Source of the DNA: Callorhinus ursinus
Lineage: Eukaryota > Chordata > Mammalia > Carnivora > Otariidae
NCBI RefSeq assembly: GCF_003265705.1
Contig: NW_020312867.1
Coordinates: forward strand, 1,745,615-1,809,614
Length of the DNA: 64,000 nucleotides
Reading direction: 5' to 3'
A program made the position numbers and the translations under genes. This document shows, in pieces, positions 1 to 12,477 of this stretch (positions are counted from its first letter, which is position 1; each line of letters begins with the position of its first letter). The notes beneath the pieces are model-generated. The model did not search any database. It saw only the letters and a list, made by a program, of their open reading frames with translations, and was not told where the DNA came from.

Positions 1-982
1 GGCTTGCTGGCTGTTCGTGCTGATCTTCTGGGGGAGGGGCCTGTTGCCGTGGTTCCCAAATGTCTTTGCTGGAGGCGGAATTGCTCCGCCCTTTTCGGTC
101 CGGGCTAAGCAATCTGCTCGTGTTTGCTCTCGGGAGCTTTTGTTCCCTGCAAGCTCTCGGTACAGCTTTGGAGGATGAGAGTGAAAATGATGGCCTCCCA
201 ATCTCCACCCGGAGGAGCCGAGAACTCGGGGCCCCCGCTCCTCAGTGAGCCCCCAGAGACAAGCAGTCACTCCCGCCTCCCTAGTCTCCAGCTGCACTCC
301 GTGCTCACCCGGCCTGTGACCGAGTGTTTCTATCTCTGGCACCTGACCCTGTGTGGAGTCTCCAAACCCAGCAGATCCCTGTGGTGCGCTCCCGCGCCAC
401 TCCTCCCAGGGGAGGAAGGTGAGTCTCCCCGGCTCTGCTGCTTGTTGGGTCCCTGCTGGAGGAGCAGTGGCCCGACTGTGCCACGGATCACAGTTTATGG
501 CAACCCTGAGCTGAGAGCTCGCGCCTCGGCTCCATCTCTGTGGCCGGCTACCCCGCTCCAATCCCTGGGAGCTCTGCTGCACTCAGGCACCCCCGGTCTT
601 TCTGTGACCCCGAGGGTCCTGAGACCACACTGTCCCGCGAGGGTTCCACCTCCCGCTTAGCCACTGGAGCGATGTCCCTCAGTGGAGTTGACTTCTAAAA
701 GTTCTGATTTTGTGCTCCGCGGCTCTATCACTCACCAGAAGCGGCCGACGGAGGCCCCCCCTCCCCCGCCTAATCCTCCCGAATATCACCTCGGATTCAC
801 TTCTCCGCACGTCCTACCTTCCAGTAAGTGGTCGCTTCTCTGTTCAGAGTTGTTGCTACTCTCTTCTTCGATCTCCTTTTGAGTTCGTAGGTGTTCAGAA
901 TGGTTTGATCCCCATTCAGCTGAATTCCTGAGACCAGCGAAATCCAAGTCTCCTACTCCTCCACCATCTTGCTCCGCCCCCC
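1..982 (-). mobile_element. LINE-1 5' UTR, carnivore type, continues off the left edge
   Basis: Read on the minus strand from base 982 leftward, the element starts with a G run and then GCGGAGCAAGATGGTGGAGG, the usual opening of carnivore L1 5' UTRs. It stays GC- and CpG-rich for nearly 1 kb, unlike the AT-rich flank that begins at about 985. The presence of the very 5' end means the insertion was not 5'-truncated. Both open reading frames and the 3' end lie left of base 1, so whether it is intact cannot be judged. The plus-strand open frames at 60-931 are shadows of this CpG-rich UTR. The 5' UTR of this class carries an internal RNA polymerase II promoter (family knowledge). Confidence 0.85.
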
Positions 983-983
983 C

Positions 984-1620
984 AAACTATTTTAATTTTA
1001 TAAACACCTAAGGACATAGTTCAAAATGGACAAAAGAGAAATTGACAGAACTATTAGAAATATTCAAATCCAAATCGGAATGGAAGATTCAATATATCTC
1101 TCTCAGAATTTGGCCAGACATGGAGGCAAAAAGTCAGTATAGGGATAGGTTATGCAATGGTGACAAACACACACACACAACCCAAAGTCTTGGTGGCTTA
1201 ATACAACAAAGTTTTATTTCTTACTCACACAAAGTGCAGTGGTCAGGCAATTCTTAGGGCAGTTCTCCTCCACGCAGTGACCTAGGGATCCAGGCATCTC
1301 TCACCACATGCCTCTGTCATCTCAGTGTGCTTCTAAAGAAGAAAAAACATGGAGGTAGCACACATTCTTGGGTGCCTTGGCCCAGAAGGTAAACATATCA
1401 CTTCCATTCACATCTCTTTAGCTAGAACTGGTCACATGGCCTCTCTTGTCTCCAAGGGTATGGAAAAGTGTAGTCTGCCTATATCCACCCTCAAAAGAGA
1501 AGAATCAGGTAGGAATGAGCATTAATAGTCTTTACTCAAAGGACTTAAATAAATGACATGTACAGAAAACTGCATCCAACACCTTATTTTCAAACACATA
1601 AGACAATTTACAAAATTTGA
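984..1620. other. Intergenic flank with an old repeat fragment
   Basis: This is AT-rich sequence with a short CA run (1168-1180). After it, 1185-1490 ('gtggcttaatacaacaaagt' and 'ggtcacatggcctctcttg') resembles an ancient mammalian transposon or LTR relic in reverse orientation. The family is not assigned. Confidence 0.35.
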
Positions 1621-3410
1621 CTATGACCTGAGTTATAAAGCCAGTCTCACCAAATTTCAAAGAATCAAAACCGCACAGAGCATATTATCTAAACTGCTAT
1701 TCCTTATAATGAAGGTATAAATCAATAATGAGATAATTAGAAATTTTCCATAGGCTAGGAAATTTAAAAATACACTTCTAAATAACCCATGGGTTAAAAG
1801 AAGAACTGATAAAGGAAGGTAGAAAATATTTTTAATCAATTGATAATGAAGAAAATTCATATCAAAATTTGTAGGTGTGGGTAAATCAGTATGTAGAGGG
1901 AAATTTATAGTCTTAAGGGCATGTGTCAGAGAAGAAGCTGAAAACTGATCAACATTCATGCCAAGATATTGGAAAAAGAATATCAAAACAAATCTAATAA
2001 AAGTAGGAAAAAGTAAATGATAAAGGCAAGAACAGAAATTAATAAAATAAGAAAGCAAAAATTAAAACAGAGCTACTCCAACAAAGCCAAAGTTGGTTCT
2101 TTGAAAAGACAAATTGACAAACCCCTGAATGAAACTGGTCTAGAGAAAAACATAAATGGCCCCCCAAAACCCCAATATTAAGAATAAAAAGTGAGACATC
2201 ACTACAGATACTGTCACCATTAAAGGAAAAAAGAGAATGTTTTGAGCAACTTTGAGTCAATATGTTTGAAAACTTAAATGAAATGGACAACATCCTAGAA
2301 AGGCATAATATACAAATTTTGACTTGAGACAAACTAAGAAGCCTACAGAATCCTCTAACAATTAAGGATATTGAATCAGTTGTTAAAACCCTTTTCCATA
2401 CAGAAAACTTCAGCTCTAGATGGGTTCACTGACAATTTCTACCCAACATTCAAAGAAGAAGCTACTTTTGTCTTTGACAATCTCTCCCAGAGAGTAGAAA
2501 AAGAGTGAGTAATCTCCAATTCACTTTATGAGGCTAACATAACCTGCATATCAAAACAGGACAAAGATATGGCAAGAAAAGAAAATTACAGGCCAATTTT
2601 ACTCGTAAATAGAAATAAAAAATCACGGATAAAGTGTTAGCCACAAAAATCCATCAGTATGCAAAAGGATACCACAACCGAAATGGGCTAATCCCAGGAA
2701 CACAAGGTCAGTTTAACTTTAGGAAATCCATTAAGATTGGGGTACCTGGGTGGCTCGGTCGGTTAAGTGGCTGACTCTTGATTTCAGCTCAGGTCATGAA
2801 TCTCAGAGTGATGAGATTCTCTCTCCCTCTCCCTCTGCCCCCCTATTCCCCACTTGTGCTCTCTCTCTAAAAAAAGAAAAAAAAAAAAAGAACAAGAACA
2901 AGAAAATCCATTAAGTGAAATGAAATTCAGGTTAACTCAGCACATAAACTGATTAAAGGACAAAACCTACATGCAGAAAACCATTTGATAAAAATTTAAC
3001 ACTTATTCATGATCTAAAACTAATAAAAAATAATCTAGGAAATTATGAACAGAAGGGAATTTCCATAATTTGATAAAGATATGTCTGCAGCTAACATGGT
3101 AAAATATTGCAAGTTTTCCCTTTGGAGATCAGAGACAAATCAAGGATGCCCACTGCACCCATTTACTCATTTACTGGTGGTCTTAGCCAGGGCAGTAAGG
3201 CAAGAAAAAGAAATGAAAGAAGTAAGATTTGGAGAAAAAACTAAACCGTCATCTTTCCAAAGTAATTATGTATGGAGAAACCTCAAAATAGGCAACTGTG
3301 TCGTTTAAATTGGCAAGAAAATTTAGCATTTTTATTGGATTCAAAATAAATATAAAAGTATATTTTAAAAAGTATGCTTTTATATAACAACCCACTGAAT
3401 TATTGAATGA
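1620..3410 (+). mobile_element. Decayed LINE-1 ORF2 fragment, split by a CAN-SINE
   Basis: Plus-strand sequence reads as a damaged L1 ORF2: the 'aacaaagccaaagttggttc' block, then the region around the reverse-transcriptase core ending with 'caaggatgcccactgcaccc' near 3140. There are many stops and frameshifts, so no protein is made. The element is interrupted at 2736-2900 by a younger SINE. Ends are approximate. Confidence 0.7.
2739..2900 (+). mobile_element. CAN-SINE (tRNA-derived) copy 1
   Basis: The copy starts at the tRNA-like head 'ggggtacctgggtggctc' and ends in an A-rich tail. Near-perfect flanking repeats 'aggaaatccattaag' (2721-2735) and 'agaaaatccattaag' (2901-2915) are the target-site duplication. 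It is inserted in the L1 fragment. Confidence 0.9.
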
Positions 3411-4089
3411 AGCTGTTGGGGGAAGGTTTGTATTTGCAGGGCGAGCTCTTCTGAGCACCAAGAGCTGAACAGGCTACTCCGTATGGGCATGTGAGCACCC
3501 CCTTACCGGAAGGGTTTAAGCAGGAACACGATGGGCTGTGTCCAGGGGTGCTGGGAAAGAACCTGGGCTCAGGGTGAGAGGTTTCTCCCTTGCCAGGCTG
3601 GGCCTCAGCTATCTATAAACAGTCAGTCCCGGAAGGCGGCCTATCTTCTTTCTTTTGGCTCCTCTCTATGTCAGCTTAATCCCTTTGGTAAATTGGGTAA
3701 AATGAGCCAGGTTTTATGGCCCCGGGAAATATGTGAAGAAGTTTCTAATCTTATCGCTGTCCACTCCCCCCTTCCTAGGCTCTGCTTTCAGAGAAAACCC
3801 ACAACAGTTATTTCTCCTCCTCTTCCCTCTGCCCCTACTGCACCAGACTTATCTTCCTACTTCAAGTTCTCAGTTCAGAACACACATTCTGAAACACCAC
3901 GCTACCTGGTTTGTGAAATGGAATCTTACATGGTCCCCTGATGGCACAACCCGGGGGAGGAGAGCTGCTTTTGGAGGAGTTGGATGGGGCCCTGCCTCCT
4001 TGGCTCTCCCCCCTTATTCCCTGAACCAGCTCCCTCAACCACTGAGGCACCAAATGCCTCCTTACCACAGAGCCACCAAGGACACACAA

Positions 4090-4235
4090 TGGGTAAGCAC
4101 ACGCTTTGGAGTCAGATGGTCTTGTGCTTTTCAGCTACGTGACCTTAGACCTTGGTTCTCTCACCTGCAAAGGGGCGGAGCTCATAGGCATTCCCACTTT
4201 GGCAGGTTTACTGCTGCAAGGGTGAAATGGGGCAA
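4090..4235 (+). mobile_element. MIR fragment
   Basis: It matches the MIR core: 'gctttggagtcagatggtct', then 'agctacgtgaccttagacct' and 'ctctcacctgcaaagggg'. An ancient SINE relic. Confidence 0.6.
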
Positions 4236-4734
4236 TGAGTAGAAGGCTCGTCACCCAGGAGGTGCTCCATACACCCGTGTGGTTATTGGCAGTCTCTGGG
4301 GCTTAGGGAAGCCCCTCAGCACCTCTCTCTGGACCCAACATCGCAGACCTGGGGCCATGAGCTCCGGGAGGCAGCGTGGTGCAGGAGTGGAGGCCGTGTC
4401 CCCCTGCTGGGGACACGGCCATAAGGCCCCACTGGCTCTACTTGCATCTGGCCTGTCATGGGCAGATGCAGGGAAGTGAGGCTGTTGATAAATCTGTCCG
4501 TTTCCAGGATGCCTCCCCTCTAGGGCCCCTGCTCTGACAGGCACGGCAGGAGGGCTACAGCCCAGCTGGCTACAGACCCAAATGTTGGCTGAGCCACTAG
4601 ATAACTCTGTAATGAACTGTCCCTCAGGCTGGAGGCATTAACCTTGCTGCTGGCCTGGAGGCCTGGGCTCTGCGGTTAACCCTTCCCTTCCCAGCCTTAG
4701 GGAAGCTGAGGGTGCAGCCTATATCAGGGAGAGC

Positions 4735-5170
4735 TGTATTGATTACCTACGGCTGCCTAACAAATGACCCCGAAATTCAGCAGCGGGAAATAACACCTGA
4801 TTATTAACTCTCAGTTTCTGTGGGTCAGGAATCTGCAAGTGGCTGAACAGGGTGGTTCTGACTCAAGATTTTCCATGAGGCAGCCATTGAGGTGTCAGCC
4901 TTGGTGGCGGTCATCTCAAGACTTGACTGGGGGTGATCAGATTCCAAACTCACTTAGGCAGCTGTTGGCGGGCCTCCAAAGATCCACTTCCACGTGCACT
5001 CGAGTGGGCCTCCCCCCAGCGCGAGCCATGGAGAGACCGAGAGAGAGCGCCAAACAGAGGTCACTGTCCTTTTATAACCCAACCTCTTCACCCGTCACCT
5101 CTGACATAGTCTTTCAGCAGCACATCACTAAGTGCAGCCCACAATCGAGAGAGAAAAGCACAGAGTTGTG
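4735..5170 (-). mobile_element. Old LTR-like or DNA-transposon relic
   Basis: The block begins 'attgattacctacggctgcc taacaaatgacc' in sense and reads like the reverse complement of a common mammalian LTR-type repeat, which typically ends near '...gcagcc...aactaatac'. It is strongly diverged and the family is not certain. Confidence 0.4.
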
Positions 5171-5379
5171 AAAAATCAGAAGCGGGGGCTCCCTGACAGC
5201 TGTCAGGGGCTGCTGCTGGGAAATGCCCGTAGACCCGAGGCCCGCTCGCCTTCAGGTGCCCCTGCTCGGACCACTGGGAGTCGGCCCCAACTCCTCCTTC
5301 CATCTTTCACCAAGCCCCGAGAACTCAAAATCCTAAAGCACCCTCAAGTCTGACCTCTCCCTCTCTCTTGGCTGTCATG

Positions 5380-6035
5380 GTTCCAGGAGGGCCCCTGTCA
5401 TGTCTCCCCAGGATGTTGTCACTCTGTCACCACCTCCTCACTGGTCCCTTGAATCTCTTCTGCTCCCCTAGGTCCCCACTTGTCCCTTCCACCATTCCCT
5501 GTCTCTTCCCAACAGTACTCAGAGAAGCCTTTTCAAAACGCAGATTGGACCCTGTCTTTCCTTGCTGGAAATCCTCCGGAGGCTTCCCCACATGCTCAGC
5601 ACCAGGATCCAAGTTTCTCTAAGGATGACAAGACTCTGCAGGGTCTGGCTCAGCCCAGACCTCGACAGCCTCAGCTCACACAGTGCTGGCTCCTTTTAGT
5701 GCCTCTGGTCGCAGGCTTTGCACATGCTGTTCCTCTTCTAGCAGTGCTTTCTCTCGTCCCCTTCACCTTGTTCACCCCTCAGCATCCTTTGGATCTCGGC
5801 TCGAGTCACTTCCTCAAAGCAGCTGTCCCCATCCTGCCCCGATTAGGTTCCAGTCTCCCGTTGAAAACTTGTGTTCTTATGGTACTCTGCCAAGCATGCT
5901 GTTCCCTTACCGGACTGGTAATTATCTGGCCCCTAAGACAGTAGGCAGCATGAGGGCAGATTGTGCTGGCTGCATCCATTGTGCCTGTCACCAGTGGGTG
6001 CTAAAGAAAGAGCTCTTGGATTTAAAAAAAAAAAA
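5380..6035 (+). mobile_element. L2 LINE 3' region
   Basis: The order of short motifs is typical of the L2 3' end: 'ccattccctgtctcttcc', 'gcctttgcacatgctgttcc'-like text near 5715, then 'gcatgagggcagattgtgct' and a tail near 6025. It is old and cannot code. Confidence 0.6.
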
Positions 6036-6109
6036 ATGAAGTCTTTGTGCAGATGATAAAACTATGACATTTCGACATAATTGGTTAGAATAGTAGAACC
6101 CTGGAGCTC

Positions 6110-6250
6110 AAAGGGGGCTCAGAAACCGGCCAGCCAACCTCCTCATTTTGAAAGAGGAAACTGAGGCTCAGAGACAGGGAAGGTCTCCCCAGGTCAGAGT
6201 GAGTGAGAGCAGAGAGCAGAAGCCAGGCCTCTGGTGTGACCCTACACCTG
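6110..6250 (-). mobile_element. MIR fragment
   Basis: The reverse-orientation MIR signature 'gaggaaactgaggctcagag' is present, followed by 'caggtcagagtgagtgag'. Confidence 0.55.
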
Positions 6251-6544
6251 CCGTTCTCCATCTGTCATGGAAGCCCCACTTGCCTTCTATCACCACCTAA
6301 ACTCAACACTGGTGCTTCACGAGTGCCGACCCATCACATCCATCAGCCCTAAGCCCTTGGCACAAAGACTCTGGAAGGCACTGGCAAAGCCTCCTCTCTG
6401 GTAAATTCTTTTCTTAGCTTTGGAACTCCTTCAAGATGCACAACCAGTCCCGAGGATAGCCATTTCACCCCGAATGAACGGCAAGCCCTACTTTTGAAGA
6501 TTCTCCTTCTGGGTTCCTCCCAGGAACCCGAGACCATTTGAACT

Positions 6545-6720
6545 ATGAGGGACCTGAGATGTTCTGGGCCAATTCCAGAAGGGGAAAATGAGACCAGAGA
6601 AGGCCCAAGACTTTCCCAAGGTCACACAGGGCAGCAGCAGCAGGGCTGGGACCAGAACCCGGGCCTCCTCACTCTCAGACCAGCGCTCCTGTCTCCACAG
6701 AGGGATCAACCTGAAGGCAC
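6545..6720 (-). mobile_element. MIR fragment
   Basis: Reverse MIR core: 'ccaaggtcacacagggcagc', then 'gggctgggaccagaacccgg'. A short GCA run (6621-6632) lies inside. Confidence 0.6.
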
Positions 6721-8489
6721 CGGCAGGCTCTGACCTCACACCTACAGACGCCTCTTAGAACAAAGATTCTTTCTCGGCCTGCGGTCGGCCCTGCAGACTC
6801 CTATCACCGCTCTTTAGCAAGAATAGCTCTCTATTCGCAAAAGTGGCAAACACACTGGCATTCTAAAACAAACAAACATTCTAAAACAAAATGATATCGC
6901 AAACTGGTATGGCAAAAACGAAACACACTGGCATTAAAAAAAAAAAATCTCCAACTGTTATTCAAATGAATTGCCATCATTTAAAAATGGAGAGATTTTT
7001 ACAGACAAATCCAGGTTTCCACCTTCTCTTAGAAAAACCAGACAATCTGGCCATCGTGATGGCACTGCCTCTCAGCCTGCTGACACCCGGCCCTGCTGCC
7101 TAGAGGTGATCACACACGTCCCTGTCCACGGCTGGCCACACTTCTTCCCTTCCACTGCCCTTCCAGGGCTTGAATGCATTCAAGTTTACCGCCTTTCTTC
7201 TGCTGGGTTCGAGAACCCCCTCTGTGAGCATGGCCCACATAAGGGGTCACATAGGCACTGTTTGATGCCTCCGGGGACAGAGGGGTCACTACCAGTCTGT
7301 TGCACGGCTCATCGGAAAGCCCTAGTGGGAGCGAGAGCTTGACTTGAACCATGGCTTATTTGAATCCATGTTTAACAGGTCACGCTATAATTTAATACCA
7401 GAGCCTAATAAACTTTTAAGTGCTCATGACCAGGATTCTCCGTGCTTGTTTTGGTGGAGGCACATACGAAAGCCATTCTTCGGAATGACTTCACAGACTT
7501 CCAGGCCATTGAAATGAAGTCCAGATGCCACTGGATTACGGACAAACGTGGGGCCAGGTCTAAATGTCCCTTTTGAAATTTCAAGGGCAGCCACTGGGAA
7601 TATCAAAAGAGGGTTTGAAGATCCATCTTTGGGTTCTTGAGCAATGACAGCTCTCAGACAAAGTGCCTTTCCATGACCTTGCCAGGAGCTGAAACTACCA
7701 CCCCCATGTTTCAGAATCCATGGAGGAGGGGGGCTTCTTACAGCACTGTCAGGCCACTGAGCACTTCATTAGGAGGTAGCCCAGGGAATCTGGGCAGATG
7801 CTCTTTATAGAGTCCTTGGCAAGCTTCAAATTTTGGAACTTTAGAATAGCACACTTATCAGTAGTCAAATCTCAAAGCCAACAGAAATACTAGAGTCCGG
7901 GACTATTAGATCGGGGAGGGGCCGTGTATGTCTCATCTCCAACGACTCTTTACCTTCACTGAGAAGCTCCCGACAGAACCCCAGACAGGAAGGGTCAGCC
8001 AGCCTTGGCGGGACAACCAGTCTTCCTGATGATGGGTCAGAGGTTCTCTTCACTGAAATGTCCATCTCTTGTCGCCGGTTTTATCCTCAAAGTAAGAACC
8101 ATTTTTATGCCTGTATTTATCTACAGCCCCTTGAGGACCACCACGCTTGCCCTCCCCGCCCGCAAGCTAAATCGTCCTAGGTCATCCACTCCTCCCTGGG
8201 AGGTTGAGGCCTGCCCCGCCCTCCTGCAGTTGACCAGCGTCCCCCCTTGGCACCTTTTCACAACAGCTGGGGCTTTAAGAGGGTGCAGTTCTTGCTCTAG
8301 GACCTCCAGAAAGAAGAAGTGCTGAGTCCAGCTGTGTCACATCCCAGCCTCGCAGGCCCAGAGTTTGTACAGACTGTTTCATATCAGCACACAGCTTTTA
8401 TTTATTTAACACATACTCATCTCGCTCGGCTGACTTTTGCAATATCAATTAATTAAACCGCCATAAACATCTGACATAGAGTCTATTAT

Positions 8490-8640
8490 CGTCCAGAGGA
8501 TACAGATGATGAAATCAAGATATCAAGATGCAGGGAAGTGAAGTCCCTCGGTCAGGATGCCAGTGAGGTGAGCAGACGGCCTCGAACTCAGAGCCCTGGA
8601 GCCGGGAGCTGGTGAGCACGGCTGTTCCGTGCTGCCTTCC
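8490..8640 (-). mobile_element. MIR fragment
   Basis: Reverse MIR-like text: 'cagatgatgaaatcaagata' and 'ggcctcgaactcagagccct'. A second weak piece lies near 8735-8830. Confidence 0.5.
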
Positions 8641-9489
8641 TTCCATGGGGCTGTCATGTTGAACATGGAGATGAAGGCCTCTGGGGAGAACTGCAAATAC
8701 CGTCTTCCTGTTAAGTCAGACTCACCCCGAGATGTGAAGTGACTTGTCTCAAGTCACTCCGTTCTGCAGTGATGGAGCTGGGGTTTCAACCAGGTTCCAA
8801 AGTCAGGGCTCCTTGCTCCAGCCTAGAGCACGCTGAGTGGACTCATCAGGTTTAGCTGAAGTGGAATTCTCCAAGGTAACAATCCCGCAAGGAACCTGTC
8901 GAGGAAAGTGAAATGCATTCTAACCTGACTTCAAGTCCACATACATCTCCGAGAGGCCACAGTAACCCAGTGAGCCCCTGGGCCAGGGACGGGAGGAATA
9001 CCCAACATAGGCATCTGATATTTTGAAAGAGTACATTTTAGGAACTACATGGATACCTCATTAATTCATAACCCAACAATCTGGAAAGTCATCACGCTCC
9101 ATGCTGGGCTCACGCGCACATTACATCAATCCAGAGATGGCATAAAGAACCCTCATAGCCGGTGCTGGGCAGGTCACCTTGTCTGGAAGAATCTTTCCCC
9201 TTCCAGTGGGCTTGATGTATACTTGTTTGTTCTGCATGAGCATGCGCATCATATGGCAGGCACCTGGCTGCTATCTGCTCCCAGTGGGAGGGAACAGGGT
9301 CCTCGGCCTGCAGCACAGAGGGGTACATATAGGCCATCCCTGTTTTGGCTGCGGGATGAGAACCTTGGGCCGTGAGGGACTGATGCTCACTACTGTCTTA
9401 CACTGTTGCTTTGTTGTATGTTATAAACCCCAAATACATTATTATCTCTGTCGCAACAATTCTCTTTTAAAGGTATTTAAATAAAAAGA

Positions 9490-10620
9490 AAACATGATAT
9501 ACTTCCCCATGCAGTTTTCAGTGTTCTGCCCTCCTTTCTGGAGATCCAGATTTCCATCGGATATCATTTGTCTTCTGTCTGACGTTGCCGAGGTCTAGTG
9601 GTGGTGAATTCTTTCAGGTTTTTTTGCACTGAAAACATTTTTATTTTGCTTTTATTTTTATTTATTTATTGTTTACTTATTTTCAAAGACGTTTTTGCTA
9701 GGTTGACAAATCTTCCCCCACACCCCTTTAACACCTGTGGGATATCATGGGTGTTCTCTTCTGGCTCTTGCAGAGTCTGAGGATAAGTCGCTGTCACTCT
9801 GATCTTCGTTACTCTGTGTGTTTCTTTTTTTTTTTAATCACTGGCCCAGCACCTTGACTATGATGTGTGTTAGCCCGTGCAGCTTCTTCAGGGTTGTTTT
9901 TCTTGAGGTGCTGAGCTTCTTGGATCAATGGCTTTATAATTTTCATCATAGTTGGGGAATGGCCCTTATTCCTTCAGATATGTTTTCTCTTCCCTCTTTC
10001 CTTTCCTTCTGATACATATTTTTGGCAGTCGGTGTTGTCCCACAGGCCGCTCTGTTTCTTTCTTTTCTGGTATTTCCTCTCTGTGCTTCATTCTGAATAA
10101 TTTCCATTTCTGTGCCTTTGATTTCACTCACACTTTTCTTCTGCAGTGTCCAATCTGTGGTTAATCCCACCCTGCTTAGTTTAGTTTCAAATACTGCATT
10201 TTCATCTCTGGAAATTTGACTTGGATTTTAAAAAAATATATGTCCTATGTCTTTCCTCATTATGTTCATATTCTCCTTTATATCCTTGAGCATTTATCAT
10301 GTCAACAACAGCTGTTTCAGACCTTTGTCAACCAATTCCATCATCTGTGCCATTCTGGATCTATTGGTTTATTTTTCTTCTGACTCCGATCGTATTTTTA
10401 CTGCTTCTATGCATGTGTGATTTTTTTTTTTTTTTTTGGATGCCAAAGAATAAATTTCACACTGTTGATTGCTAGGTTTTGTTGTATTTCTTTAAACAGA
10501 GCTGGACTTTGTTTTGCCAAGCAGTTCAGTTACAGACCAGCTTGAGGCTTACTATCAAGCTTTATTTGTGGCTGGCTGAAAGCAGCCCTTTCCTCTAGTA
10601 CAAATTTAGTCCAACTACAA
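9490..10620 (-). mobile_element. Old L1/HAL1-type LINE fragment
   Basis: The plus strand shows reverse-orientation LINE text: 'ggtgctgagcttcttggatc', 'ccttcagatatgttttctct', 'atttgacttggattttaaaa', and a T17-19 run near 10422-10438. The order matches the old L1M/HAL1 class. It is diverged and ends are approximate. Confidence 0.55.
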
Positions 10621-11380
10621 AGGCATGGCCTTTCTGAGGACTCTGTCCAATGCTCTGTGTTATGATGAGGCCTCTCTGCTCTGGTTAGCAGAAACTTCCA
10701 GCTATTACCAGACCCTTGTGAGTGATGGGCACTGTCGGGGCCATTGCTTTCCGTTTGTTCTTCCCTTGGTCACACCGACTTTCATCCCACTCGTTCTGCT
10801 CAGAACTCACCTAAGGGGTCAAGGGAGCCCTCTGCGGATTTCCGGAGTGCAGTCTCTGTGTAGCTACCTCCTGTTACTTCTCCCCGCAAATTCCAGCCAC
10901 CGCAACCTTCCTGAACTCTGATGTCTGCCTCTTCAATTCAGTGATATGGGCTGCCTGTGGCTCCCAGCAAATTGGGAACACCCTCAGTCAGTAAGATGGG
11001 GCAATCACCTCTCCTTATGTTTCCCTTCTCTCGGGAACTCACAGTTCTGTGCTTCCTGATGTCCAATGTCTGAAAACATTTGTTTTACATATTTGAATGT
11101 TTTGCCAGTAGTTTATGGTGGAGGGCAATTCCCATAGCACTTACTCCTTCATAGGTGGAACTGAAAATCTCTTACCCTAGTTGTTTTCATTTGGGGTTCA
11201 ATTTCAAAATATCATTTAACTAACAGATGGTGACTTCACTAAAGGTTGCTAGAGACGTTTAAGAAAATTGTGTTTGGAGTTAATTCATGAATATTCTTGA
11301 GTTTTACAACTCGATCAGGAAGCCAGGCTCTGTCAAGATTTTATGAAAAGCTGAGCTGGCAACAGATCTTCAAGGTTATT
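10621..11380. other. Intergenic, nothing recognised
   Basis: The sequence is unique or too diverged to name. A 98-codon open frame (10625-10921) has no domain I recognise and is probably chance. Confidence 0.5.
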
Positions 11381-11389
11381 GATCAAGAT

Positions 11390-12046
11390 ACAGCCCATTA
11401 CTTAAGTTAGCTCAAAATGGATCGAAGACCTATATATAAGAGCTAAAAGTATAAAATTCCAGAAGGAAATATAGCAGTAATTCTTCATGACCTTAGATTT
11501 AGCAATGTTTACTTAGATATGACATCAAAAGCACAAGATGCAAAAGAAAAGATAATGGAATGCATCAAAACTACAAACTTATGTATATTAAAGGACACTA
11601 CTCAGACAGTGGAAAGACACCTACAAGATGGGAGAAAAAAATTGGAATCATGTACCTGATAAGGGTCTAATATCTAGAGTATATAAAGAACTCTTAGAAC
11701 CCAACAACAGAGACAACCCAATTCAAAAACGGGCAAAAGGGGCACCTGGGTGACTCAGTCGGTTAAGCATCTGCCTTCAGCTTAGGTCATGATCTCAGGG
11801 ATCCTGGGATTGAGCCCCGAGTCAGGGCTGCCTGCTCAGCAGGGAGTCTGCTTGTCTCTCTGCCCCTCCCCCTGCATGTGCTCACTCTCTCTCTCTCTCT
11901 CTCAAATATATAAAATCTTTTTTAAAAAGTGGGCAAAGGACTTGAATAGACACTTCTCCAAAGAAGGCAACAAGCACATAGAAAGATGCTCACTGCCATT
12001 AGCCAGTAGGAAAATGCAAATCACCTCATACCCACCAGGATGGCTA
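11390..12046 (+). mobile_element. Decayed LINE-1 ORF2 3' fragment
   Basis: L1 ORF2 C-terminal sequence on the plus strand: 'taacttaagttagctcaaaa'-like text at about 11400, 'gataagggtctaatatctag' near 11657, 'caaatcacctcatacccacc' near 12018. It is interrupted by a CAN-SINE at 11739 and cut at about 12047 by an LTR; a short continuation ('gtgtcggcaagtg') is seen near 12468. Many stops. Confidence 0.75.
11739..11929 (+). mobile_element. CAN-SINE copy 2
   Basis: It has the head 'ggggcacctgggtgactcag', a CT-repeat body and an A/T-rich tail. Target-site duplication 'gggcaaaagg' / 'gggcaaagg' at 11731 and 11931. It is inserted in the L1 fragment. Confidence 0.9.
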
Positions 12047-12047
12047 C

Positions 12048-12438
12048 TATTATGGGTTGAATTGTGTCCCCTCCTAAAAAAGAGAGGTTAAAAGCCTAAG
12101 TCCCAGTATCTGTGACTCTGACCTTATTTAAAAATAAAGCCTTTGCAGGTTTAATCAAGTTGAGGTCATCAGGGTTGGCCCTAAAAAGAGGTAAATTTGG
12201 ACAAAGACATAGGGGGAATGTGGCCATGTGAAGACAGAGGCAGAGATAAGAGTTATGTTGCCACAAGCCAAGGAATGCCTGAGCCACCAGAAGCTGGAAG
12301 AAGCAAGGAAGGAGCCTCTCCTAGAGGATTTGGAAGGACCATGGGCCTGCAAACATCTCACAAATGTGAGACAATAAATTTGTTGTTTTAAGCCACCTGG
12401 TTTCTGGTACTTTCTTGTGGAGCTCCAGGACACAAATA
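12048..12438 (+). mobile_element. MaLR-type (MLT1-like) solitary LTR
   Basis: It begins 'tatgggttgaattgtgtccc', carries 'gccatgtgaagacagaggca' in the middle, and ends with 'gacaataaatttgttgtttt' and 'aagccacctggtttctggta'. This is the classic ERVL-MaLR LTR order, with its AATAAA. About 390 bp, no internal region. It sits inside the old L1. Confidence 0.7.
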
Positions 12439-12477
12439 TAGCTATAATCTTTAAAATGGAATATAAAGTGTCGGCAA

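Larger units (their letters stand above)
3420..9480. other. Intergenic sequence with ancient repeats
   Basis: No gene is supported here. The interval is less AT-rich than the introns and carries MIR-like pieces (about 4090-4235, 6110-6250, 6545-6720, 8490-8640), an LTR-like relic (4735-5170) and an L2 3' end (5380-6035). The open frames (for example 3531-3941, 3733-4242, 5480-5944, 6971-7342) overlap one another on both strands, cross repeats, and resemble no family I know. Confidence 0.6.

Noticed and set aside
60..931. Plus-strand open frames of up to 178 codons in the first kilobase
   Set aside because: They lie antisense in a LINE-1 5' UTR; CpG richness makes stops rare. No protein family is recognisable.
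2039..2332. Minus-strand frames over 1657-2332 as a membrane-like protein
   Set aside because: The plus strand is decayed L1 ORF2; the hydrophobic frame is its AT-rich antisense shadow.
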